A program made the translations under genes and the position numbers. From the NCBI GenBank assembly GCA_021018995.1, contig CM037584.1, forward strand, positions 49,923,811-49,987,810: a stretch of DNA of 64,000 nucleotides, written 5' to 3'. Positions 11,318 to 22,900 of the stretch are shown here, piece after piece (the stretch's first letter is position 1; every line of letters starts with the position of its first letter). The notes beneath the pieces were generated by a model. The model was not told the DNA's origin, made no database searches, and worked only from the letters and a program-made list of their open reading frames with translations. This DNA is from Chloranthus sessilifolius (lineage: Eukaryota; Streptophyta; Magnoliopsida; Chloranthales; Chloranthaceae).

Positions 11318-13135
11318 TGTTGGTTTTTCTTAGTGTGCTTGATTTATGTGTGTTTTGAAAACAGTTTTAAAGTTGCCATATTACAATGGCTCTAAACTAT
11401 ATAAGAAATTAAAGAAATATCAGCACAGTTAGAAGAGAATTAGCCTGCAAGATCAGGGCCAATTGTAGCAAGTTTTAAAAGTAAGTGAGTGAAAGATCGT
11501 CCACAGAGAATTTGTTTAAAATGTAAGATAAACCTTCAGATCTGAGCTACCAGATCTGGCTTCTTATCCTATCTAGAAAGCTGATAAGATGAGAGGTTTG
11601 AATTTGTCACGTTTAACAAGCTAAAAACAAAGGAAAATTTAAACTAAATGATCCAGATCCGAGTTGGGGGAGTGATTGAAACAAAGATGGAGAAGTAATA
11701 TCTAAATCTGATTTGGTCTTTGAAATCTATTCGGCCAGAGGTGATTCAATCTTCATCGGCTACAAGCATGGATGTAAGAGAGATAAATCTAATTCAAGGA
11801 TTAGGCTACACTTATGGTTATGGTCCGCCCACTTTAATGGCCACAAACCATCCAATAGTTTTAATCCAAATCTTCAATTGAGCAGAAACATCACTACAAA
11901 TCTTTGAAGAGACTAGGTTACCAACACTAATTCTTACAGGATTAATGAATCAAGGAAATTGCATAAAAACAAGAAATCTAAAGGAGTCTAATGCAATAAG
12001 GAGATCAGAGGGAACCCTTAACATGATTCCAATTGAGAAAATACGGTTTACAGCAACCTTTTCAAATTCATCGTTACAATTACAGAGCAGACTTAACGAC
12101 TCTCGATTTGTAGTCTTGAATACAACTCTCTTTGAATTACGAAAGCCTCACGCCTCACTCAATTGCAACTCAAAGTGAAGCTATTACAGGATTTCGGACA
12201 AAGCATGTCTTTGGCCGAAATGGGGATTAGAATGAAACTCAAAATCTGGATGCCCAAATTGGGCAAATGGTTCGTCAATTTATAGCTTTCCCCAAGTCCA
12301 TCTCTAATGTGCATCAACCAATCAGAATTGGTTAAATCCATATCAGCCAATAGGAGTCGAGCACGGGATCGAGATCTGCATCGCCAATCGTAATCGCTTT
12401 GATCCGTTGACCAATCAAGAAACAGAGCATCAATTACATTAGGAAATTCAAAAATCTGTTGGAACTTCTAGAAGTTCCCGCCAAGTAATTTCATCTTTGG
12501 GTGTTCACATGGGGAGGAATATGCCTTTGGTTCGTGCTCAGAATCTTTCGAAATGTCCTTGGGTTTTAAAATGCATTGGGACGCGTGCAACAGATTACTG
12601 AATTGCCCTTGTTAAAGCTGCGAATCTCCAGAATACCTTTTCGCAGAGTTTAAAGGTCTTTTCGCAAAAGTCTGGCTTCGAAGCTCTTTTCGCAGAGTTC
12701 AATCTCTCTTCGAATTGTGTTTTCTCCTTTTCGCAAAGTTCAATCTTCTTTTCGAAGAGTTCAGATGCTCTTCGAAAACTAAGCCTGGAGGTTTTATTCC
12801 TTTTCGCAGAGTTCCAGGTTCTTTACGAAACGTGCAGGTTCTTTGCGAAAAGAACTCTGTATTGTATTTCTCTGTTCGAATTGTTCCCTGCTTCTCTTAC
12901 AGTTCTTTGCCTCTTCCTTTTGGACTTTTCCACAGCTGATGAGGTTGTTTCTTCACTTCCTTCCTTTGGACTGACATGGATTGTCATCTTTTGGTACTTT
13001 TGAGCTGCTTTTATGTTTAAGCGTGTCTTTATTGTTAGCTGCAACATAGGTACTTAAAACACTTATTTAGTTCTCTCAAAGGTCTATCAAGACTTAAGTT
13101 TAGGGGTGAAAAATGGTATTTTTCACTTGTCAACA
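11318..13135 (+). mobile_element. Solo LTR, 1.8 kb, with 5-bp target duplication
   Basis: It begins TGTTGG and ends TCAACA, the short inverted TG...CA ends of an LTR, and is flanked on both sides by GAGAT (11313-11317 and 13136-13140). No primer-binding site or internal coding region is seen, so it is probably a solo LTR left by LTR-LTR recombination. The strand is a guess. It contains the degenerate repeats at 12640-12860. Confidence 0.65.
12640..12860. repeat. Degenerate tandem repeats of CTTTTCGCAGAGTTC
   Basis: At least six imperfect units vary CTTTTCGCAGAGTTC / TCTTCGAAGAGTTC at irregular 20-45 bp spacing, inside the solo LTR. They are probably LTR promoter-region repeats. Confidence 0.6.
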
Positions 13136-13189
13136 GAGATTTTCAAAATTTTATGCACCCTCATGACCATGTTCACTTTTTGGGTGTTC

Positions 13190-13290
13190 AGCCATGCAAA
13201 ATTTAAACCAGACCACTTAATGGTAGGATCCCGATTCCTTGGGTGACGCAGTCTCGAGAAAATAATTTTCATCTTCTGATTTAAAGCAAT
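13190..13290. mobile_element. Half copy of foldback family A
   Basis: Only the right-arm type is present, ending AATTTTCATCTTCTGATTTA then AAGCAAT. It lies just after the solo LTR and about 630 bp before the HINT1-type start codon. Confidence 0.45.
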
Positions 13291-13918
13291 TAAAGTTTAG
13301 TGCTATAATAGTTAATTACTGATATAACATTATAAGCTAATAAGTAAAGAGAACACAAAAGCAAAGGTGATAGCATAAAAAGGTTTAAGAGTGCACTCAG
13401 GTGTAGAGAAATCTCTATATTCACCATTAGTTGGCCATCAAGTGGCATCTGTCACGAGGATTGGAAATTACGGCAACTTAGAAAAGATCGATCAAATTCC
13501 ATTAAAAAAATGTTTTTAACACTTTTCTATTATTAAAAATGTGATTAAAGTTAATAAAAACATATGCACCAAAGTTTGAGGTGTTATCTTATCATTGACC
13601 CATCAAATGGAGGGCAGAAAGGTCAATTTCTTTTTTTAAAATCTCATATTTTATGATTGATCAACCCAAAATAGAATTTATTTTGAGTTGATGATATTCC
13701 GTGGCATGTGATCATGCCATCCTGTGTGTAAATAGGTAAAACATGGGTGCCGAAGTCTAAATATGACATATCTTAGAGAAAATAATACAAAAAAATAAAT
13801 AAAAGAGGGTTCGATATGATAAAGACAATAGAGCATGAGAGAAAATAGCGTAGATAAAAGGCCGAGTAGCAGCAGACTTGGCATCATAAATCGTCACTTT
13901 ACTTCTCAGACTTCCTCA

Positions 13919-16900
13919 ATGGCTTCAGAGAAAGACGCTGCTCTTGCTGCTGTTCCCAATGATTCCCCATCAATGTAAGAAGATTCATTCATCTTCTTTA
14001 TTGATTTAGTTTTGTTTCTTTGTTTATTTATTTATTTGATCCATTTCTTTTACCTCAATATGTGACTCTTAAATTATCTAGAACTTGGATGTACAATCTT
14101 GATTTCTAGGGCATTTTTATGTTTAGTTTTTGTTTTTGGTCGATGCGGTGGTTTTTTGTCTGATTCCTTAAGATTACCATGGATTTTCCCAACCAGTTGA
14201 AAATGTTTGTGATATGAGTGGTTCTAATTTGATAGGTAGATTCGAACACATTGGTTTGTAATCACGTCGAGGAGACACAGCAGACTATGAAGAATTAGGG
14301 ATTCTGATCAATTAAATCTCGATTGTTGCCGGTAGACTTTCAACTGTCTATTTTCATCATCTTGGTCAGTGTCACAAAAGTCGGCAAATTCTGCCGAATA
14401 TTCGGTAAAATTCACCATATTAGCGCGTCAGTGAATAAATCGCCAAACAAACGGCTGTACAGCGAATTAATTTCATAATTCGGAGGCCATCAATTAGTCG
14501 TTGTGCGGCGACCTGCCTACAACCCTGAAAGGGAGCTTGTGCCGTCTTCTTCTTTTTCTTCTTCTTCTTTTCTATTGAAACTATTAAAGGCTGTCACTTT
14601 AGTTTTCACTTTTTTCAATTCTCCTCGGCCAGCCGTCAATGTCAACATTGAACCCCTGACCTGGCCTTGATACCACTTGTAGGATCTTATACCCTATTGA
14701 GCTACCATTCCAATCAAAACCAATTGGTGATGGCTACTGCCTCTCTTAAAAGTTCCACCTTATCATTTTCTTGTTTCCTTGTTTTGGCTAGTCAATACCA
14801 CATCATCCACAAACACCATATACCATGGACGTTATAAATGTTGATGAAAATGAGCAAATATCAGGTGTTACCCCACTAACTCCTGCTTTGGATATTAGTA
14901 GGTATTACTGGTTAACGCCTAATATATGCTCTATAGAAATTGTATGTAGAATTATGTTATCTGGTCGTGTTAGGTACAACTGGTCGTGTTTTAAAAACCC
15001 TTGTAAGCATTTGCACAACTACAATATAATCTTTAACATTTAGGAAGGTAAATATATTAGGCATCTATTTGCTATGATTGAAGTTCAGTGCATAATGCAC
15101 AAGGATAAAAAATATTAAGTACTTGTTGGAATTTTTTTATTTTTGGTTGAATATACTAAGGAAAAAATAGAATTTAATCTATGTTTTTATATTTTTGTAC
15201 TGTTTGGACAACCATCGTAACTCAATCTGAGACTGTATTCCATATTTCTCTGTGGTGTATGCTTTGATGTATTACAAGAGAATGTGTTTTAAAAGAGAGA
15301 CAAGTATGTGATAATAGTTGCTGCAAGGACCTGTTAGCGGAGAAAATCCAACCCTTTGGGTGCTCAGGGACCGTTTCTTTGGAGACTTCTGGTCATTGAC
15401 ATTTTGTGGTCAATCTGGCTGGAACGCAACGCCATAATTTTTTATGGTCAAAGTAGATCGATCGAAGTGGTAATCAAATCGATCTCACGTCTCCTTGCGG
15501 ATTGGGCTGCTCTGTCCAAACACTTTTCCGGGTGGTCTACTACTGACATGGTTGATTGCTGAGTTTACTGCTTATAGGGATGTCACATGTTTTTCTGATT
15601 TTGTTTTTCTTGGTTCTTGTTTCTGTCTCCTGCTTCCTTAGGTGGTTTTGCTTGGCCTATGTCGTTTCTCCTTTTCTGCAATATATTTCCTTTCCTACCG
15701 ATAAAAAAAAAAGTCATGAACTTTGAACAATCCATTTGATAATAATGTAATAATTATTTGTATCTACTATCATTTGTAGGAACAACCACTATGAATTTTG
15801 TTATATCCAAAAGATGCAGATATGAAACTACATATTGTTATCTAGTAAAAGTAGTATGAAACACATCATCATCATGAAAATGACGATAATGGCAATGGCA
15901 TTATTGGTGATGGTGGTGAAGATGATGATGACAGTGGTGGTGGTTATGATGATGTTAATGATGACGAGGATGGTGGTGGTGATGATGATGATGACGATGA
16001 TGATGATGACGGCGATGATGGTGGTGATGATGATGAATACGACGGCGACGGTGATGATGATGACGATGACGATGGCGGTGGAGGAGGAGGAGGTATCTTG
16101 CATAAATAATTGGTCCAAAAAAACAAGTGGGGCCTGTTCTATAGAAATGGGTTCTAGGTGTTTTTTTTGTTAGTTTTTAAAACATTCTTAAAACCAAAAA
16201 ATCACTCTCTAGAATGCATCTATAATATTCTGGTGGGTATCCAAACGGCCCGAATACTATCAAATAGTTTTATTCACGTAATGTAATACATGATATTATC
16301 TAGTAAAAGTAGTATAAAGCACATTCTCAAAAAGAAACAACGATAATGGCGATGGCGGTGTTTGTGATGGTGGTGAAGATGACGGCGACAGTGGTGGTGG
16401 TAGTGGTGGTGATGACGACAATGATGATGATGAGAAGTCTCTTGACTGATTTCACATAAATAATTGGTCCAAAAAAAACAGCTGGGTCATGTTCTATAGA
16501 AAGTAGGTTCTAGGTATTTTATTTTTTTGTTAGTTTTTAAAACATTCTTAAAAACAATTATTTTTGTGTAGAGCAGGGGACAGGGCTGTTTGGCTTGGGG
16601 TTTTGTCTATTTTTCTCACCCTTGTTTTTTGGACCTGTATTTTCTGTAATTATCACTATTTTATGATGTCACTTCTTTAACAATAAAAGACCAAAGATTG
16701 AAAGTGTTTGATCTGTACCTTTTGGATGATACAAATGTGAGATTTAATTGTTGAATTCTGATATATCTGCAGATTTGACAAGCTTATAAACAAGGAACTT
16801 CCTTGTAATGTAGTTTATGAGGATGCTAAGGTATTGCTTTGCTTTCTATGAAGATTCTTTTTCTCTACTGAAGGTGCTTTTTGTAAGGTTTATGGGTATA

Positions 16901-19900
16901 CACTGTTGTGGTTCAAATTGAACTATTATAATCAAATTCATTTGAAATGAAGCAAGATTCAATTTGAATTATGTTTGATAAAAAATGACATTAATTTTAA
17001 CATTTGGTTAAAACATTGTAATGGTATGGGGTTTAACTATTCTTGATGGTTATTTTTTTTATCTCATGGATCCAAGGGAGTAGCAATGCATTTGCTGGTA
17101 AAATAGCGAGAATGAGTTATTTCTAATGTATCATTGTTCTTGATGCTTTATGCGGATCCTCACTTCATTTAACTGTCAAGCAAGACATTTTTTAATATAA
17201 GATGTAGAATGTTTGCTTTGATTGTATGCTAATTTCAAGTTCTTTTTAGTATATTTACTATTGATTATATTAGTTTGCTAGAAAATCTAAAATGAAAGTA
17301 TGATTTGCTATCCAAAATCTCACGGTTCGCTCTATCAGGTCCCTTCACTAATTTTTTATCCAAATTCAATGTTGAAAAATTGGTGGTTCTTTGAAGTAAA
17401 TACATGCGTTTTGTTACTTGTGGTCATGGAGGATCACATAAGCATTTGATTTGTAAGTAAGAGTACAATTTTGTTTTTTATATGTGGAGTTTGCATTTGA
17501 TTTATAATAAAGTGTATAATTTTTTTTTCTTAAATTTGTATTTCCAATGGCTGACTTATCACTTGTGGTGACAATCTTTTTTTTTTATTTTTTATGGGTC
17601 AATTTGTGGTGATTATCATAAGTGTTGAGCAAATTAATTTCAAAGCTCAAATTTGAATAATTTGGGTATGTCTACAACTAAAATATATGTGTAGTACACA
17701 TATATTTTAGTTGTAGCCATACCCAGGACCTCCACAAGCAACAAAATGCATGTATTTACTGAAAAGTAGCACCAATTGTTTGTACATTGTTTTGGATAAA
17801 ACTCTAGTGAGGGGATCTGATGGAGCATGAGATTTTGGATAACAAACCATAATTTCATTTTGAGATTTTCTAGCAAACTAATGGAAGTCAATAGTAAATA
17901 TACTAAAAAGAACTTGAAATTAGCCTTCAATCAAAGTAAACAATCTACATCTTATTTTGAAAAATGTCTTAAACAGTTACATGCAGTGAACGTTCATGTA
18001 GAATGAAATGTGTTTGGTACGTTCATGCAGAACGAAAGCAGATGCAATCTTCTGATAAAATCACATCCACTTCAATGGTTTTTGATACATTCATGCAGAA
18101 TGACATCAGATGCAATCTTCCGATTAACCTCATTATCATAGTACAGAGGAATAGAACCACTGTTGGGGAATCCCAACTCTTACACAAGAGGACAGAGCCA
18201 CAAAATCTCACATGTGCAATAAAATTGATGATAGAAAGTAGGAAGATAGAGATAAAAATTTTAGAGACAAAAACAATAAAACTCAAACCTCCAAAAGGCT
18301 AGGCTGAGTCACTTGAGTGATGATTGGTAGAAGCTTGCTTGATCCAGATCACTTGAGTGATGATTGGTAGAAGACTAGAAGCTTGCTTGAGTCTTTACTT
18401 AGGCTCTTCAATCTTGATTCTTATCTTGATTGATGAAGGCTAGAGGCTAAGAAAAATATAATACACTATTATTACTAACTTATCACAACTTTACTGCACT
18501 AAATTACAAAACCCAAAATATAAATAAAAGAATAAAATTAGGAAGATGAGAGGAGACTAGAACTCTAGATTGTAGATTAGAGAGGAAGAAGCTTAGAATG
18601 TTGTGGGAAGAGATGAGAGATGAGGACCACCCCCCCCCCTCCCTTTATAGAGGTTAGCGGACCTCAAAAAAAAGTTCTCGAACAATCATATTTTTTTTAC
18701 CGTTGGAACAGTATGCGACCGCATCAGCCATAAAACAAGGCTTATGCGATTTCGATGTGTCCTGTCACATATGCGATCGCATATGAGAACATTGGGCAAC
18801 ACAGACAGTACTTGGTATAGTCATCTCGTGTCAATAGCTGAAAGAAAAGCTATTTAAGTAGAAGAGACTGTGTTGTAGCACACATACTTAGCAAGAGGGT
18901 AAAGAGGAGTACATGAGGAACCCACTTGCAAAGAGCAATAGGTAAATCAAGATCATATGTAGGGCCACGCGTAGGAGATGCAGGAAAAAGACTAAAATGA
19001 TGTGACCGAATAGACCTGTCTACAGGATCAATCGGCGCACAGGACAGAGGCTGCGATATGACGGAGAGGGCCACATGTTGATGTTTGTGAACATAAAATC
19101 CTAAATCCTTTTGTTATTGCAATGAGGGCAAGCCTTTGAGGGGCGAGCCACAGTCACAGGATGAGTAGGGACTGAAGCTGATGGAGGAAATGGGAATGAA
19201 ACTGATGGAGCAATATGAAGAGGTAAAGGACAAGGAATAGGAGCAGGTGAGCAAAAGAACTAGACTCATGATCAATATAAATAAACTTAGGGTCATAACA
19301 CTTGTAACCGTTATACATGCTTGAGTAACCAATGAAACACACTTAATGGAACGGTCATCTAATTTGTTTCGGGCCTTACAGCTAGGATGAAGATTTTGAT
19401 GAAAGCAAATGCACCCAAAAAACTGTTGTTTAATAAGAAAAATGGAATCAGTAGGGTGCAAGATTAGAAAAGTAGTATGACCCCCTAAAATCTGAGGAGT
19501 GCGGTTAATTAAAAAACATGCAGTAAGAAGAGCCATTGACCAATAGGTCTTAGGCATATGCATCCCTTGTAACAAAGACCGAGTCACGGATGCACGGTAT
19601 ACTTAGAACGATGTGCCTCATATAACAATTCCTTCTTCAATTCTGCTTGATTGCACGTACACAATCTACTTCGAAATCGCAAGGCATTATTGGTCGAAAT
19701 CATAAGATCGGTACTGGTGCCTACAGCCTACTACTTTCATTCTATCCATTTTTTGTGTTATCTCAGTTTGAGTTATCTTGGTTAAACTTTTCCTTTCTCT
19801 ACAAAATTGATACCGAAGTGCAGAAGTAAGCTCTAACTCCAGGTGTCGAATAAAAAATGACGCCACCTTTGGTTCTCCGGGTTGGCGATTGGATTTGCCC

Positions 19901-22900
19901 TGTTTGCCGGAACGTAAATTTCAGACGTCGTTCGTTGTGCCACCGGATTGGATGCGAGATGCTTAGGGCGAAAGGGATTCAGGTTAAAACCATGGACGAA
20001 TCAATTCCGAGAGAGTCCGGGAAGGGACAGATGTGTATTACTAAAAACCAGGTGAAGAATCTTCAAGATGGATGGTCTATAGCCGGAAAACGATTTAAGG
20101 TTGCCATGAGACCCGTGGTGGAAACCGCGATCGCAACTGGTGGCAGGTCTCGGCCCGTAGAATCCTTTGCTTCCACGTTGATTGGTGGCCCGGGAGCCAA
20201 AACCGGACGCTGGCCCTCCTAAGCCGGCAAGGGGATTGGAGACTCGCGAGGCGGTTTGTAGAGGTGGAGGAGATGATTCCAGGTTCATAGCCTTCTCGAC
20301 CTACGAGATCACGACATTGGCTTCGAACCTTCCGGCGTTCTGGGTGGTCGTGGGGCTCCCTAAATCCTCCTTACCCCTTACGCAATTCCTTCGCTGGATG
20401 AACCGGAGTTGGGGTTTCTCTGATCGTCTTCATGTGTCCCCTCTCCCCCTGGATAGATACCTTCTGCGATTCACTGAAGAGGAAGCGATGACATCGTTAT
20501 GTGTAGAGTCAGAGTTTCAAATCAACGACGTCCCAGTGATTTCCCGCTGTTGGAGCATCCACACGGGTACGACGACTCCCCTCACCTTTGATGGGGGAAT
20601 ATGGCTGCGATCAGTTGGGCTCCCGCTACATGGTTGGGAACCGAAGGTCTTCTCGGCGATTGGGTCCCTCTGTGGCATGCTCATCTCCGTCGACCGAAGT
20701 TCGGACGATCTGTGGGAGACTAGGTACGCCCGGATCCTCGTCGCCGTCGAGAATTTCGACGACATCCCGAGCAGTTGCATTGTTGGTCTCAATGGACAAC
20801 ACTTTCGGGTCTTCGTGGAAGTGGAGCTAGGTAAGAGGGCGCTCTTCATGGGGCATCCGGAGCAGGAAACGTCGACGACCATCAAAGGCAAGAATCACGA
20901 ATTTGGTGGCCCCAGTGAAAAACCAGCGCCGTTGGCCCCGTCGATAACTCAGTATTGGAGGCCAGTCGCTCTGGGGTGTAACGGGTTGACGGGAGCGAAG
21001 CTATGTCTTCAGGACTGGGGACGAAGAAGACGGGGAGATTCTACCTGAGGATGTGGACTTTGAAGACTCGCCGGCGCGAAGCATCATCGGCGAAGGAGTA
21101 GGAGATAGAGGAAGGAATCTCGGAGTGTGGAGGAGCTTATTCCGACAAGCTGCCGGTGCTGGCTTCTGAGGAGGTCAGGAGACTCAACACAGTCGTTGAT
21201 CTTCCACCGTCTTCCAATTCATCGGCCATGATGCAAAGGATAGTCGCCGGAGAGGTGTCGGGCTTTTTTTGGGAGCTTCCGGCTAATCGAGAGGAGCAGG
21301 AGATAAGCAATCGCCCTTTATTACCATTTCGGGATGACCCAAAGGCGTCTGAGTGGTCACGTGGGTGTAAATGGCCACGTGTCGCCATCGTGGGAGAGGG
21401 GACCATCGGGATCCTTCCAGAAGACGAAGGATTGAAGTTGATTTCGGAAGTGGGGCCCGAGGCTTTAATAGTGATGGAGACTAATAGACAAAACTGCCGT
21501 ATAGTTGATCTGTCCATGTTTGAAGTTTGCCGCGGTTTTCGAAAATTGCCTTTGGTTTAGAGAGCTGGTAAGGCGAAATGTATAGCCGAGGGGGTATTTC
21601 GAAAAAAGAGGGGGTTTAGAGGATTGCTCTCAATGGGTAACAGCCACGTGGCCAGACGACAGGTTTCTTACGCCCACTTTTGTTGACTTATTGGAACGCG
21701 GCGGGTCTATTAAGTTGGTGGATCTGGACGGGTTCGGTATGCTGTGGAGCCGATTGCACCTATGCTAGGTTGAGGGAGTCTCGCCCAGCCATTTAGACAT
21801 ATGGCCCGAGCCCATGATGTGGGACCCCGCTGATCAGTATTGTACCACCTGCACTGTGACCTCTTCTACAATGTCGGGCAAGGATTCGGGTTTCCCTTCG
21901 GGCCTTGAAGATGCCAAGTATTCGAGGAGATCTGAGCCGACTCTTTATCTTCCTTCTTTGGCCAAAACAGCGAGCTCCTCCTCTCCAGAGGGCTCGGATT
22001 CCTTTGCATCAAATACTTCTTCACCGGACTCATCAGCTGACATTAGGCCGATCAGGTCCCTTTATCGGGATGAATCTGGAAAGTGGCTTCCCTGGTCCTA
22101 CAACTCCTCTAGAGGGATAGGGTCCTCACCACCTGGTCGCGTGGCCAACAGGGCCAGACCTACCGATTCAGAAGAGGTCAACAGGCTCATCCGTGTCGAT
22201 CATGAGCTCGGCATGTCGTTCAAGGGCTCCGATGACACTCTTAGGGAGGTTTTTAGTTCTATCCTCCAGAATCGGGCAAAGACGGAGGGGCGGAAGTTGA
22301 GGCCGCCTAAGTCTAGAGAGCTAGCTAGGTTACATTGGGAGATGTCTGATGGAAGAAGGTTTGGGTGCGTGTAAGCATGATCTAGATCGGCTTGGGCGGT
22401 CTTTTTGCTGTTTCTAGATGAAGATGAAGGTGCTTTCTTGGAACGTGCGGGGGATCTACGACTTAAAAAAGCGAGTGGGAGTGAAAAAGGTGATTTCGGC
22501 ATCCAAGCCGGCAGTAGTTTCGCTGCAGGAAACTAAATGGGGTAGCTGCGATAGAGAAAAGGTTGCTTCGGTGCTCAGAGGAAGGCGTTGGGAGTGGATC
22601 GGGGTAGATTCCATTGGAGCTGCAGGGGGGATTCTAGTTGCCTAGGATTCGCATATGTTCGAAAAGATTGACAAAGTGGGGGTATACTCTGCTTTCGTTG
22701 TGCTGCGGAACATGGACAATGGGAAAATATGGACTTTCTTGGGTATTTACGGTCCATCAAGGGATGGAAGTCGTGTGGAGTTTTGGTTTGAGTTGGCTGC
22801 TGTGGCAGCTCGGTGGGATTATCCCCATTGTTTTGGCGGTGATTTCAATGCTATCAGGTGGACTCATGAAAGAATGGGAGGGCCGTCAGATGCGGCGGCG

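Noticed and set aside
15828-16173. Long open frames of poly-Met/Val or poly-Ile/Ser across the GAT repeats
   Set aside because: They are all frames of one trinucleotide repeat, on both strands, inside an intron.
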